Notes: generated by a model not told the origin, from the letters alone. DNA of 64,000 bases from Embiotoca jacksoni (GCA_022577435.1 JAKOON010000012.1:9913412-9977411), one strand, 5' to 3'; positions 12,805 to 27,150 are shown, numbered from the stretch's first letter. Made by a program: numbers and translations.

Positions 12805-13900
12805 CTACCGTACTCTTCTAAATTTTCTCATGCTTCTAATCATCCCCCAAATCTCTCCCAGAGGTGTTGATCTCCCAATTCTGCTACAATAATTCTGCCA
12901 GCTTTCCCTTTTTGCTTTCCGAATGATTCTACGAACTCTTGCTTGTGCTTGTTTGTATTGTATTAAATTCTGGAAATTATGTGATCTTCTTAATAACTTA
13001 AGAGCTTTATTTCTTTCTTTCACTGCTCTCATCTGTCCACCAGGGGACAACCTTTCTTTTCATCCTTCCTTTACTTTTAGCAATTGTTTGATTTGCTGCT
13101 TCCAGTATTGTAAATGTCTTTTTTTTTTTTTTTTTTTTTTTTTTTTATCAACCTCCTCAATATCTTCATTTAAGTCTAATTTATCAATTTATCACTCACA
13201 CATATACTTAAAAAAGTTGCCACTTTGCCCTACTAAATACCCACTTGCCTCCCTGCTCCTTACTCCTTTGTAATGATACTTTACAATTTATTGGAAAATG
13301 ATCACTACCCACTGATGTTTCATCTTCTACATCCCACTCGCATATCCCTGCTAAATTCCTGGGTACGCTAGTTAAATCTAGTGCAGACATGTTCACCATG
13401 TGCACATCTAATCTAGTCCCTCTACCATCATTTAAACAAACCAAATTATTTTCTTCTAGCAAGTCTTATATTACCTCCCCGTTTACATCTGTTCTTACTC
13501 CACACCATAACGTGCTATGTGCATTAAAATCTCCACATACCAACATCTTGTTGCCACCCATCCCTTCAATTTGTGCCAATCTATTCACCTCACATTTTTT
13601 ACAAGGATTATACAAATTAATAACTATGATCTCTTCTTCATTTGTCCAGATCTCCACAGTTACATATTCTAGCTCAGTCCCTGTCTTTACTTCTCTAAAT
13701 GTAATGTCTTCACGAATAAATGTGGCACAACCTCCTCCTTGACCACCCTCCCTATCACACCTAACACGTGTATCCAGCTAGTCTGAAGTCCAAATTTAGT
13801 TTTAACCATGTTTCCTGTATGCATATGACATCTGGTTTACTAGATACATTTTCAACATATTTCTTGAATTCTTGTCCATTAGCCAACAAACTCCCAGCAG
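12805..13900 (-). pseudogene. LINE endonuclease domain, broken
   Basis: The frames at 13657-13466 and 13462-13208 carry the APE signatures VINLYNPCKKC, LVCGDFNAHSTLW and SDHFPI, in that order. A basic linker follows at 13050-12805 (ARVRRIIRKAKRESWQNYC). A poly(T) tract at about 13119-13146 interrupts the element. Confidence 0.75.
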
Positions 13901-14034
13901 TCCATTGTAGTAGGTAAAGCATTGTATATTAAAACTATCCACCCCATATTTGCTCTTGACTTGCTTGCATACAGAGATTATTTCTAACTTCCTCCCATGT
14001 TAGTCCGCTGATATCTCGGTGGTGAACTGCTGCT

Positions 14035-14999
14035 TTAACAATTATCTGGATTCTCTCTGCTTTGGATTTGACCTCCATTGTAGCATTTACTACCCCTGTT
14101 ATGAAAGTGACTAGCTTTTTTAGTGATCATTATTCTACCCTCATTTGTCTGATCTGGTACTGCTGTGGGTTGTTTTACTGCCTTACTTCTTCCATCAGTT
14201 CCTCCACTCTGGCTGACCCTCTTCACTGCCTCTGCATAGGTGATTTTATTCTGCACCCTCACCTGCTGTATTTCCCTCTCCCTTTTTAATACTTCACACC
14301 CATAGTAAGCCACACTGTGCTCACCACCGCAGTTACAACACTTTGGTTGCCCATGTCTGCTTTGTCCATACTCGCAGTCTTCTCCACACCTCCTTCTGCC
14401 TTTACACGTTTTTGCTGTATGTCCGAACCTTTGGTAGTTATAACACCTCATAGGCTTTGTAATGAACTCTCTAACAGTGTAACTCAGGTAACCTACAGAG
14501 ACTTTATTTGGCAGTTCTTCCTCCTCAAAATCCAGCACAACGTAATCACTGTCTCTCCTCATTATTTTATTTATTATTATTTTTAACATGTAATTTCCTC
14601 CATCGTGACTCCAACCGCCCCCCCCCCCCCCCCCCCAAAAAAAAAAAAATAAAATCACTCTTTACTCCACTTACTTTCTTTTTGGTTACAGTTTGTGCTC
14701 ACTACTTTAAACCGCCCTATTTCCCTATTTCTTTAATCATGTCCTCTTGCTCTCTTTGCTCTTCATTTCTACATACAATCAACAAGTTTCCATCTTTCAA
14801 AACTTTCGCCATGATAATATCTCCAATCTGATTTTTTTTTTTGATTTTTTTTTTTTAGTTTCACCGGGCTCAAGGCGGACACCGCTCTCTCTTCTCCAAA
14901 CCTCAATGATTTAAACTCTGAACCATCTGGACCCTCCGGTCCTCCACCACATCCTCCACCACATCCTCCACCACCTCCTCCACCACATTCTTCGTGCAA
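14035..14999 (-). pseudogene. LINE ORF1 with CCHC zinc knuckles, broken
   Basis: The main piece (14600-14035) contains CYNYQRFGHTAKTC and CCNCGGEHSVAYYGC, gag-like zinc knuckles, then TYAEAVKRV. The right-hand piece (14999-14769) starts after a glycine-rich stretch and includes a lysine cluster. A C-run and A-run at 14619-14649 break the frame. Confidence 0.7.
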
Positions 15000-15000
15000 G

Positions 15001-16560
15001 TCTTGACAAAATTATGACCTCTTTTCTCCCTCGTTCTCTCAATACCTTGGCTAATCTCAATGCTATCGTCACTCTACCAAATCAGAGCCTCCCCACTCTG
15101 GTCCATTCACAACACAGCTGCGCCGACCCGTCACGCTTTTCTTTGGGAAACTTCTCTTTTTCGACCTCCACCTGACAAGACGTGCCTTTGTGACAGGATC
15201 ATCTGTCAGGTACCTCCGACTGTTTTGTTGAGTAGTTTTCAACATCCAACTTCTCCGATCCTAGCTCCTTACTCCGACTACCACCCCTCCGGTCTGTCCT
15301 CGACAGAGCAATCTGCCAGTAAGCCCTTAGTTAAATCAAATGTGGTAAAGAAACGCGCAGTGCTCAGTCAGTCCAGGAGTGGGTCGACCCCGGGGGCATT
15401 GGGTAAGTATCAAATCATGACAGTGACAGACAGTTATGAATTTATCTCCGCTATTTTAGTTTATATTAACTCACCAGCACTCATTCTCTCTGTACATTGG
15501 ATGATTTCAAACTGTGACAGAGGCTTGCTGTACTTGGTCAATTTCTCACTAACTTTAGCATGCTGTCTTAGGTCCACTTAGCAGTTGACAATGGCTTCTC
15601 TCTCCTCTGCTTCTTCTTCTCCTCCATCCCACTCACAGATGTTTAGTTATTCCCCCACTTACTTTAGTGATAAATGAAGTCTTTCCACAGCACAGGAGGT
15701 GAGGCTCATTGAATTGGAATCGCAGCTGCACCATTAAAAAAAAAAAAAAAAAACCTTAGCTGCAGTAGCTAATCAGGCCTCGGTAAAGGGTAGCAGGTCC
15801 ACTAGCTGTGTCCCAGCTCTCATATCTAAAAATATGGCTGAGTTTATTAGAAACCCTAAAGCATGGCATTCAATGATATCAGACCAGGACGCTGAACTCT
15901 TTTCCTCTCCTCTTTATTTAACTCTCCATGTATTTATATGCCACCACTGCATGTCATTTTATTTATGCCTTCTCCCTCTGGTAGTTCTGTGCTTTTTTTT
16001 TTTTTGCTTTTTTTTTCAGGTATTTCTGGCCCAACAATATATCCAATGTTTATTATCTTTGTATCGCTATGGTGTCCTTTGCTCTCTTTTCCTGCCCACT
16101 GTCAGAAGTTTTCTGTTAAGCTTTTGGAGATGTTCTTCCTTTTCAAAGGGAAATTGGTGAGTTCCTCTCTGTAATGTTGAATATAGCTCAAAGTAAGCAA
16201 TCACAACAGTCAGCACATTAAAAAGTTTAAAGTTCAGTTTATGTTACTGATACATTCGTTATTAAGAAAACAGGGAGCGGTGAGTGTTAGTATACGTACA
16301 TTATTTTTTTTGTTTTGGGATGGAAACTTTTTGCAAGAATATTTAAATGTTTCGTTAACATTATTGGCAGGAATCACACATTTACCCCAAACTGCACATT
16401 CTGGCTATTATAATCAACAACAACAACAACAACAACAACAACACAATAAACCCAAATTGTTTCATGTCAGGCAAATGAGAATTAGAATTAGATTTTCTTT
16501 TACCTCATGAATTGAAACTCTGTGTTCTATGTTTTTGCTCTGTTATTGGAAGCAGCCAGG
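15001..16560. other. Unassigned sequence, probably repeat-derived
   Basis: No recognisable gene. It may contain the 5' end of the LINE and another degraded element: a short frame near 15697 reads VRLIELESQLHH and then stops. Poly(A) at 15736-15752 and a CAA microsatellite at 16414-16443 lie inside. Confidence 0.4.
16414..16443. repeat. CAA microsatellite
   Basis: About ten CAA triplets. Confidence 0.9.
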
Positions 16561-18295
16561 ATGTGATCACCTCAACCGCAAAGGTAAATGCAAATTGTAA
16601 AGTGGGACCATATTCTTAGAAAGATTAGGTGGAAGAGACACCAAATTTCACTATATCCTATTCTTTCAAGTGAAGCTGACAAATAGTTACAATTTACCCC
16701 TATTAAAAATTAGAGAAAATTCAGCTGCATTTTTTTTTTCTTTGACCTAAAAGGAGATATATTTATTGACAAGTTGTCCACTCACAACATTGGAGGAATG
16801 AAGACAACGCACAGAGGCAAGAAGTTTTATAAATACCCTGTGAATGCAAAGGCTCAGATGTTGTTAACCAGCAAACATATCCAGACACGAGAACCCCCCA
16901 CCCAAAAAAAACCAATTCATCAACTGCATCTTTGAAGTTTTTCTGTCCCTTTGTGGCCAAACATATATTAATATTGCTGTGAGTACATGTTCATGTAATA
17001 TAAAATAAAAAGATACATAGAGTTAATTTTGAGTGAACTGTGAAATCAGCATAACTAATGATGAACATGTTGAGGGCATTTGATTTTCACTTCTCACTTT
17101 TAAATTATGTCCCTGTTTAAGTCATAGAAAAAAGGAGAACAGAAAATAAAAATCTAATTTAACCAAGGCCAGCAACAAAAATAAATACCTTCTGCAAAAA
17201 TGTGTGAAATGACTGTGTAACCACTAATGCACTGATGAGTCCCCATGCTATATGTGACAAATGAAGACATAAGTAACATTCATTCTCTTTAGACAGAGAG
17301 GAATGAACACATCAGAGCAGCTCTGCAAACTGAACTCAATCTAAAACAATTCCCTAAATAAACAAATGCAGCCCATCTAGTTTTAAAGTAGCAGCACTGC
17401 CACTGGCAGTTACTGTACAACAGGGCTAGCTAATGTCAGTGACTGGAGCCCTCGCCATTTGTGCCGTAATGCACACGCGTACAAAGTCCGTACATCATAA
17501 AACACCAACCAAAACACAGTTTTAGAACAAAGCACTAACTATATATTATTGTCTGAATCTTACCAGATATTATTGCTGTCTGGCTAATCAAAGCTTTGTC
17601 TGCAAGACACATTCTCTTGCTCTTTAACTCTTTGAGGGCATTTTCCCATCAAATCCTCCTAACAGGAGGCACTCACTCACTTGCCTCTGATTTCAGACAG
17701 CGGTACACCCTTATCTAAACCTATTTGACTGTACAAATATCGGTGGGGGCAGAAGAGGGTGTCTTATTTTTTTTTTTAGGTCTATCATATCTGCTAATTG
17801 TGACTATGGTATTAATTAAGTCACATGCACAGGTCAAAGTTCCCTACTTCATGCACATTTCCTTCAGTCCACAAACTTTATTGTCCAGTCTTTCAGAGTT
17901 AGATCTCAAATCTACAACCAGGACTTCTCCAACAAGCTACTTCCCATTTAGAAAAATGTTGCAAAATACAGAAAAGTCACGCTAATACAGAAAATGGAAC
18001 GGGGAAGTCCTGAAGATCATATTGTACAGTCTGTAGTTAAATTTGGCTTGAATCAACTTCTTCATCGTTTTTGTTCCCTATTTTGTCCAGTGTTTGTCCG
18101 AAGTCAACGCAGTTGCTTAAATTTTATGCTTAAAGTCAGCACATGGAATGTTCCAATGTTATTTTGAATTTAGTCTTCTTCCTCTTTCAGCATAATTTAT
18201 AATAATGTAAGTGACTTTTTAAAGGAATAGATTAGGCATTTTTCCCCAGCAATCTAATTTCAGTAACCAACAATCACATGAAGAGAAAACAGGTT
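16561..18295. other. Non-coding, nothing recognised
   Basis: AT-rich DNA with only short fortuitous frames. No splice-bounded exon or repeat family could be supported. Confidence 0.5.
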
Positions 18296-18780
18296 CTGCA
18301 AACTGACAAAAAGTCTCCCCAGTCTCAACACTATGGAGCTGGTTTTGTCAAGACATCTCAGTATTTGGCTGCATTCATCCCCCCCTCAGTTGTGACTAGT
18401 CTCCCTGTCTTCTTTATGATGCTGCCACCACCATGATTCACCATAGAAATGGTAGCAGCAAAGTGGCAGGTGTTTACCAGACATAGTGCCCGCAGTTCTG
18501 CGTTAAATTTTTGACTCATCAGAGTAGAGAATCTCTTTCCTTGTGCTGTCAGCGTCCTTTAAATGCTTGGCAAACTCAAAGCTGGGAGTCAGGTCTATGC
18601 TTACAGTTGGTTCCATGTAAACGCTTTACCATGGGGTCCTGATTGCTGCTGAGATGGTCAACCTTCTGGCAGGTTCTTTCAGATAAAGGCCCCTCCTCCT
18701 GGGTTACTCGGTTTGGTCATACAGACTACTTCAAGAAAGAGTCCAGGTGATTCCCGACTGCAACTTGAGAAATAGACAAA
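18296..18780. repeat. Interspersed repeat fragment
   Basis: Contains TATTTGGCTGCATTCATCC, GATGCTGCCACCACCATGAT and CAACCTTCTGGCAGGTTC in an order that I recall from a dispersed repeat of fish and amphibian genomes. I cannot name the family. The ends and coding capacity are not visible. Confidence 0.5.
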
Positions 18781-20960
18781 ACACGGGCAAATTAATATTC
18801 ATTTTCACCAATCTGACAACATAGATACAGCACAGATATCAGTTTTAAAAATGTTAAGAAATGTACTTGATTGATGGGGAAAAGATGAAAACATAATTCT
18901 TTTAATTTAAATTCATGACTGAACAAAATGTGCAGGGGAAGGAGTCTGAATAGTTAAAGATGTTAGGTTTTGGGTTAGGCCTGTTGCAACCGCTCCGGTC
19001 AACATCTGCAATTTCACTTTGGGGTTAAATAAAGCAATCTATTTTTGGAAGTGACTGTAAGTGCATGCTCACTGTGGCCACCTAATATAATTTTGCTTGC
19101 AGTTTTTTCAGTTGCCTCCAGAGGTCATACATTTGAAAATATCACACAGTGGTAAACATTCCCTATGAAAATATTGAAGGTTTACATGTAGGACCACTTC
19201 CTGCTTTCTACATCATTTGCTCTCCTACTGCTGACTTGACACATGTGTTCACCTATTCTGCATAGAAACTAAAAATAATTTCTAATCTAATCAAATCAAA
19301 TCTTTTTTTTTTTTCTTTTTTTTTTTTTGCTGGAGTTCATATCCTTGTCAACAGCTGTTTCATCAGTTCAGATCAGCAAGACAGCAGTTTCATCAGGTAA
19401 AATTCTGCAACTTCTAACATATACTTGACTATAGACTATAGTAACACCAGTTTGTGCAATACATGATGGTTCAGGAACTATTCTTTCAGTATTTTATTTT
19501 GCCAGTTAATTATATACACATTGGTTTAGCATTTCCTGATGTTTGGTTTTGATAAAGGCATGATCGGCATTGATTGTTTGATTGATTTGATTAATTCCTT
19601 CACAGTGGATGAGATTAAAAATAGTTGTAAGAATAAATTAGTGCAGACTATATAGTACACAAGAAATGTGAGTACACCACTATGCAACATGACTAAAATG
19701 TTCTTTGATTCCAAATTGTGTCATCTTATGTTAACCGTTTTGTTTTTTAGTTTAAATTTAATTTATCTTGTATATAACTTAAAAACAAACAGGTTATGTT
19801 GTGTATGAAAGAACCTTGCGCTGTTCTGCAAGACTTGTGGTTCAAATATTCAAAGAAGTACAGTAAAACTGTCAGGGTTCGATGAAATGTTCGATTTAGT
19901 CCAACAGTATATTAAAAGCCAATACACTGTCTCATAATGACATTTGTTTTATATTTGAGCCACCAATATTCCAGGAATCTTCGAGGTGAAAAAATACATT
20001 TGATTAAATGTAATTCATCATTATCTCTGGAACAACTTTGAGGCAAAAAGATCTTTGATTCATCATTATCTCTGAAATGTCCCAGAAGTAATACATAAAT
20101 AAATATGGCTCATGGACTACATTGAACCAAATGACGTTTATTGATTTATCACCATGCTATTGTAATCATTACTGACATATTAAAAATATCGCACAATTGA
20201 CTAACATTGAAAATACAGACTCCAAAGCAACCTGTGACCACTGTAACAAAACACCTGTGATAGCCAATCTAAGGTAATTACATGAAAAAGGTAATAAAGA
20301 ACCTATGAACACCACAGTTTTCTCAGTTTTGACCTTGCTTGTGTCTAATTCAACATGGTTTGACATGGGGAGGCACTGCCTGAACAAGTCCAGACTGATT
20401 GATCAGTTGATGATATCAAGACAAAATCAAGTTGCAGCAGAAGGGGCGGTGGCCATCCTCACTAATATCACTCACAATTAGCTATCCAATCGTGCTTTTA
20501 AGTTGTCACAATTGTTTTCTGTGAAAAATGGTGTTTCAGTGACTTCGTGAACACATTTTGTTTATGAAAGGTACACCCACTTTCTTTGCATTTAAGGTTA
20601 TATTTTAGAGATATTTTCAATGTAATCAGTCATACATGTTTGTATTTAATTATACATGCGAGCAACGACTCAACGCTTCAAATTCAAAATAATACAGTTA
20701 GTATTGGATGAGACCATTTTGAAGTATTTGAAACTTTAGTGATATTGCATAGGGGAGTCCTCAGTTTTGTTGTACACTATGAAAGCAGCTATTTTTCACT
20801 TTTTGTGAGAAAATTTATACAAAGCCTTATGTGTTGTTCCAGATGTGTATATCTTAAATTAAGACGTTAATGAACATTTACTGTATAAATAAATGAGAAA
20901 ATTAGCTCTGTTAGAATAATACAACTGTGTTGTAATTTGTGTGTGGTAGTAGGTACTGTG
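18781..20960. other. Non-coding, nothing recognised
   Basis: No supported exon. T-rich tracts occur at about 19303-19329. The right end is presumably the promoter region of the Siglec-like gene that starts at 21030. Confidence 0.5.
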
Positions 20961-21029
20961 TTGATTTAATTTTTTGTTTCATTGTAACATCCCAGAGGCT
21001 CTTGGTGCAAGACAAAACATCTGAGAAGA

Positions 21030-23518
21030 ATGGACAAAGCGAGAAACACGATGACATTCTGTCTTCTTTTGGCAGGTAACGTTGGACATCTCTTCCTTTT
21101 CAGTCTCTCTTTACATACTGTACATAAATTATGTCTTTCTTTGTCACTCTGTAAATCCCTTTCAGCTACGTGCAGTCCTGTGTTTAGTGAAGATTGGAAA
21201 GCCACTGTTGTAAAACAAATTCCTGCCCTGGTTGGATCCTGTGTGGTGGTACCTTGTTCATACACACATCCTGGAAAAACCCTGCCAAATTCCAGACTCA
21301 GAGGGATCTGGCATCGTAAGGAACCTCAAGACCAACTCATCTATCACGAGGATAACACAAGGGTCTTGGACGACTTTAAGGACCGAACCAAGCTGTTGGG
21401 ACATCTGAATCAGAACAACTGCACCTTAGAAATAAATGATGTCAAAGCTCATGACAATGGCCCTTTCTGTTTCCGGATTGAACTAGTGCATACAGAGAAA
21501 AACGAACCCACCAAGGATATGTTCTCCTTTGTTGAAGAGTGTGTCCATTTGAATATGATCAGTATGTCACCAACTTTACATAACTTCATAAATCTATATC
21601 TCTTTTCTGTTGCATCAGTTTGCCTTTTGGTTAATCTTTGCCTTTTTTTTTTTTATTTATTTATTTATAGTTGACACTCCAGTTCCGGAACTGTCTCACC
21701 CAAAGACAGCCATTCAAGGACAACCCTACACTGTCACCTGTTCAGTCTCCCATACCTGCCCCTCCTATCTACCTAAAGTCACATGGAATCGTGAGAGCTC
21801 AGGTGTCAGAATGCGTCATAAAGACAATCAATTTGGCAACTGGGAGACTGAGTCCATCCTGACGATCATCCCTGAGAAGGAGGATGACCACACTGAGGTC
21901 ATCTGCACTGTCGAATTTAGTAATGGGAAGAAGTCCTCCAGCACTTTGACACTCTATGTAAAACGTGAGATCTTTTTACTTTGTTGATGAATGCATACTG
22001 AATGTGGTCCCCTTTCAATGTGTGCAATATGGAGGAAGTATGGCTCTGACATATTTTGTTTTTTTGAAGGTATCGAAAACTATAATCACATCATCATTCC
22101 CGCCGTAGTGACGATTGGTATCGCTGTGATCTTTGGACTCCTCTGCATTTTCATGGTAAAAAAATACAGGTAAGCAATATACACTGAGTTTAAGTGACAG
22201 AGTACATCAAATAAGTGACAGATGAATGACCTTTTAAGGGAGAAAAAAATTACCCTTTTTTGCACATGTTCCCGTTTCTAACACGTGTGTGCATTTTGTG
22301 AATTTTGTTTCTGTCTTCTAAAGGAAACGTATTGCAGAGCTTCAAAGTCAGGATGGCAGGTACAAAATGTTGTTCATAGTGCCACTTATATCACAAGATA
22401 TCAAATCTTTTTTTTTACTGGCATAATGACATTTTCCGTAACCTTTAGCATGTGGAACCGGCTGTCCAGGCTGTCTCACAGGTAACAGAAATATCTGTGG
22501 TTTGTGATTCTTTCATGTCTTATCTCAAAAATAATGTTGTTTTAGTAACTTGCAACTCAAGTGATGTTTAATTTAACGTGTGAAATTTTCAGGATTCGTT
22601 CTGATGGCCCAGGACCATCTCGTTCTGACCAAAGGCAAGAGGCATTTTAACGGTCTTTGTATTTCTAGAGGCTATATGTATTTTTAGTGACAAGTTCTGT
22701 ACTGTCCCTTCTGCAGCTTTGTCTAGATTAGCGAATGAGTGACTTTATATAATTTGCATTTCTATGCAGAAGTGGTTTCCTTCTTCTCATTTTGATAAAA
22801 CATCTATGCTTTTATTTATATGTCCAACAAGATCTGCATAGTTTCTGTTCTTCTTTTTTTTTTGCAGAGGGGCTATTTGGAGCAGATTTTCAAGGTAAAA
22901 TATTTAAAACATTTCTGGGTAGCATGACAGCCACCACTGACAAGTTTTTCCATTACTTGTCTTCACAGTTCAAACACATTTAGTTTTTTTTGCTGGAATG
23001 ACTGTTAATACATTAAAATATATGCTTATTTTTGTAATAGAAGGCCTAGAGGGGACAGGTTGGATATTGGACATGTGTAAGTGTATTCCATTTAAAAACA
23101 TCTAAATGAACACCTAATTGTTCTTTTCCTAACTGTGTAGTGACATGAATTTTAATACACAGCTCCAATAATGTGAATTCATCCTGTGCTGACCAGAAAC
23201 TCTCCAAGCCTCGTTTCCCATCCCCCAAAAGGTATATCAATTACTCCTCCTTAACAGTTAATAAAGTATAGATATCATAATTTGTTGTACTGTCTTATGC
23301 CATTGTTTTTCTCTGTTTTCTTGTTATTGCTGATGTTGTTGTTAATGGACCTCAGCCAGGCAAAATCATCCTACAATTACAAAGAGGTATTAATTGATTA
23401 AAAAAAAGTTCTTCCTCAGAATTACATGCAATACACTGATGCTATCAACATCTTCACCAATAATTACCTTTATGTCTTACAGGACCTTGATGATGGAAAC
23501 GTCTATGGAAACATTTGA
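21030..23518 (+). CDS. Siglec-like receptor with one V and one C2 domain and microexon tail
   Basis: Complete 375-residue model. Exons: 21030-21075 (signal peptide), 21166-21561 (V-set), 21671-21964 (C2), 22070-22169 (membrane helix with IIIPAVVTIGIAVIFGLL), then 22324-22359, 22449-22481, 22593-22634, 22868-22894, 23041-23058, 23163-23231, 23356-23386 and 23483-23518. The V domain shows GSCVVVPC, NCTLEI and the F-strand arginine in FCFRIE, so sialic-acid binding is plausible. The C2 domain has the partner cysteine in SHTCP. Tail exons are 18-69 bases, nearly all phase 2, and encode basic pieces such as RGAIWSRFSR. The protein ends NVYGNI-stop, a YxxI/YxN motif that could recruit SH2 proteins; it is not a strict ITIM because position -2 is Asn. 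The exon ending at 22634 uses a GC donor. The 18-base exon has a weak donor and is the least certain. Confidence 0.85.
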
Positions 23519-23724
23519 AGAAAAAAAAAAAACTTGCCAGAGACAGAGCTGATGATTAAAGAACAAATGTTCTTAATGACCTTTTTTTTTTACATTTCTT
23601 ATGCATGTCCACTGTGGTCTCTCCCTCTCATATCAATCAAGATATATTTTAACGCTTGTGTGGTGTGCTTATGTGTGAATCTTTAATTCTGTAAACAATT
23701 ATTTGTATAAATGTAACTGGATTG

Positions 23725-23734
23725 AATAAATAAA
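23725..23734 (+). terminator. Polyadenylation signal
   Basis: AATAAATAAA lies about 205 bases after the stop of the Siglec-like gene. Confidence 0.75.
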
Positions 23735-23917
23735 CATTTAACTGAGTGTGACCAGTGCAAGATACTTAATAGTGCAAGACTACAAGAACCTACAACGCCA
23801 CCATGGGAATTTCCCCCAGAGAATACTCAAATAGAGGAGCTCTTTAAGAAAGAGGGAGCAGAGATGTGCGTTTCTAGTTTCAAATGAAATATTTATTGAA
23901 AATTATTCCAATGATTC

Positions 23918-23949
<32 letters not shown>

Positions 23950-26900
23950 ATAAAGCCAAGTTAGAAGTGAACGTCTTTATTACAAAAGGCTGTTATAAAA
24001 ACCTTAAAAATGTTCTGACCACATTACCAGCACAGCAGAGGGTGGCCAAACATGCTCACAGGAAGGTGGAGTGAAAGGGGTACACCACACACCCACGCAC
24101 ACAGTTGATCACATTCGCACTGCAAGATAAGAACAATGGTTTAGGAGCCCGCAAACCAATTTGCATGCAAGAGATAACCCAGGGCAAGAAAAGGCCACCG
24201 GCCCAACCACCTGTGAAGACGAAGCAACCCAACCTTCCTGTTACTTGGCAAATGGACTAAGCAACCTGCAACAGTTGGTGTACAAATAACAATCGGAAAA
24301 ATCCAAATAACTGTAACCAGAATAATTTAATCCGGGATCTTAATTATTGTGTTTTGGAACTATGTTACTGTCCCCTTAAGTAAGGTCGACAGGTTGCCAC
24401 ATAGCCGTTTTCCTCAGTACACAGAAAAGTGCTAGGAGAGGCAATCTTTTCCTTTATATACGATCTTTGTTATGCAGCGATCGAGAGAAGTGATCATCCA
24501 TTTCTTAATAGAGGATCTTTGTTTTTCCGTCGTCTGTTCTTCGGTATTGTAGTTGTGAGCAGGATCAAATTAATCAGATTCCGCTGAAGAAAAGTTAACA
24601 ACTTTAAATTGAATGTTGAACGACGAGCCATCGAAGAGCTTCAGTTTCGCCAATAGAGCCTTAGAACTTTGAACATTTGATATGCCGGGGGCCGGTAGGA
24701 CATTTGAGAACTCAACTCTTTCTTTTAAACTTTTTTTCAATTTCATTTATTCCTGAGATCTCAGAGGTTTTTGATCTTCACATTACCTGCCTGGACACTT
24801 TTTGATGTGTGGAATTGTCAATTTGTTGTAGTTTTGGTTATTATGTTGTGTTCTAATTAAACTTGTTGTTGTAAGCGTAATTCGGGGTGGATATTTCTTG
24901 TCTGTGCAGCAGTCAGATGAGTCACCTATGAACCAGTCTCCTCATTGAACCTGGATTAGATCTGATAATTCCCCTCTTTTCTGTCTGTTCTGCACTGTCT
25001 CTAAAGCAACAGCTGCACATGGGGTTACGTAACCAAAAAGGGCATCTAGTTAAATGGGCCATAAATACAAAATCAAATTAAATCAAGTATGTAACATGAG
25101 ATAACAAAACAAAGAAACCAAAGTAAAAGAACTAACTAAGGGAGAAAAACAGCAGTGGCAACAGGGCTCCTCCTTCACCAACAGCAGAGCTACTTCACAT
25201 GGGAAGTTAACACCATGTTCCCTGCTCCTTGAGCCCCAGGTCTCAGTGATCAAACAATTCGAATCACTCAGCACTCACACACGCCGTGCTCCTTTACTTT
25301 ATAGGGCTGTTAGGGTAAAAGCTAACACTACCTCCAGTTTGACTTGCTCCAGCGCACCAATGAGCTCAGCAACAAGGCAGGGCAACCTGCCCCAAGCTGC
25401 ACATGACTCCTTTTGAAGCTGAACCAGGGAAGCCTGGGATCACCTGTTTTCAATCAGTGATTACAAGGTGTGGCAGGAATCGCAGGAGGGAGCCTCACTC
25501 TGGTCACAAGTTTATTTGTCTTGGGTAGAATTGTTTTGTTGAAGGTCGAGATGACGGAATTTGAGGCTCATTAAATCAGCCCTGTGTGTAACTTCCGATG
25601 ACAAGATATGTACGTAGAACATGATCTGAAAACAACATAAATAACATTTTTATATTACAATGCATTCCAATTCAAAACTATATATATACAACTTGGTTCA
25701 ACTGGGATTTAAGGGCATCTCATTCCACTTCTATGGAGATGACACTCAAATTTACCTGCTGTAGAAACAGAAAGATGATTTGAATTATGATGATCAATTT
25801 GTTTGCTCTGGCAATTAGTATCCTTTGCAGTCAGCAAGATCTTTGCCCGCCCTGTGGGTGGCAAACCATAACCTCCACCCACATTTTAGGGGGAGGTTTG
25901 TTAAAATTCTGCTTTTAGAGACTTATGTTAAAGGTGGTGAAACTCTTCAGGAACATTCCACTCTGAAGGTAAGTGATCTTTAAGAAAAGTATGTCAAAGA
26001 CCTTTTCCATTTTCTTGTATTTCAAAACTTAAGATAGTAAATATGAAATTAATTTATCAAAAAGATTTATGTCAATATTCATTGTTTTATCTGAGCTGCT
26101 TCAAACTGAAGTTGTGAACAAATTGAAGTTGTTTTGTATTAGAAATGTGAGGAAGTGCAATCATAATTGTACAAAAAATACAAGGAAATGTTGCATCTCT
26201 TTAATTTTCAAATGTTACTGCTGATTGCTGTCCAAAATATGTGAATAAGCCACAAAATAATATTTAATTCAGCTGAAGTTACAGTACACTACTAGCCTGC
26301 CTCAGAAGTTTTCTCATTTAAAAAATGCCTTTCTTGAAGGCAGAGTCTACCTTTCTGCCTTTTCATAATACCATAAATTACTTTAATTAATTTAAAACAC
26401 CCAAAAATAAACAGTTTCACTGCTTTAGAAAGAAGTTGAGTTGTCTCAGTTCATTACAGTGAGTAACATTTAAAATACCTATTGGTCTCTCATTGTCATT
26501 TCTTTTTCTTTTCTGTTTTTTCCTTCCTGCAAAATTGTTACGGTTCAAGACCCATCCCTCATTTTCTGCCAACTTAAGTAATACTTTTAAAATGTGTTCA
26601 CGTTTGAAACACCCAAGACAGGAAATCCTGCCTGCAACTGCTTTGAGTCAGACAGTTTGTTTGTGATTTATGAAAGTTCATTCTAAATTGCCAATGTGTT
26701 TTTTGTCTCACGACATCAAATACTGCTGTTTTGGCAAAGCCCAGTAGCATCTCCTAGATAGGCAGAAAGTGCTTTGTGGTGTGTTGGAGGTTTGGTTAAA
26801 TGTAGGCAACAAAACTGCTTAGTTAGGTTGAGATTAGGAAAAGATCATGGTTTGGGTTAAAATAAGTAACTTGAGTAAATATCATTATGTATGTCACAAT

Positions 26901-27150
26901 AGTCAAATATCTGCATTTGAGGAAACAACACCACATCACTCTTGTGATTATTTCTCCCCGTTTTCAGGGGCATTACACTAGCATGTATCTCTGAGACATC
27001 TGCAGCTTTGAAAAGCAGAAGTAGGCCTTTTTAATGCTCTCTTACTGAGACTGGGCTGAAATGGTTGTACATATTAAACTATGTAGATGTATATTTTTTT
27101 TTCTAGTTGTATAATTTTGATTAATAACACAAAGATGCTGAATTCTTATA
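23735..27150. other. Intergenic, one LINE fossil, otherwise nothing recognised
   Basis: A poly(A) tract lies at 23919-23943. The rest has no supported exon apart from the RT scrap at 25691. A 5' untranslated exon for the next gene may begin after an acceptor-like TTTTAG at about 27156. Confidence 0.5.
25691..25762 (+). mobile_element. Short fossil of an L2/Rex-type LINE reverse transcriptase
   Basis: One frame reads GISFHFYGDDTQIYL, matching the catalytic region (H-x-YADDTQ-Y type) of CR1/L2/Rex3-like reverse transcriptases. Only about 25 codons remain. Confidence 0.65.

Larger units (their letters stand above)
11040..15000 (-). mobile_element. Decayed LINE with RNase H (I/Nimb-like clade)
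   Basis: Read on the minus strand from right to left, the order is: nucleic-acid-binding ORF1 with zinc knuckles, apurinic-type endonuclease, reverse transcriptase, RNase H. That order and the cellular-type RNase H point to the I/Nimb/jockey-related group of non-LTR retrotransposons. Many stops and frameshifts, plus T, C and A homopolymers, break the ORFs. The exact ends cannot be set, and no target-site duplication was identified. It abuts the gypsy fragment on the left. Confidence 0.75.

Noticed and set aside
14769..14999. Glycine-rich minus-strand protein
   Set aside because: The glycines come from a CCACCACATCCTCC-type repeat at the 5' part of the dead LINE.
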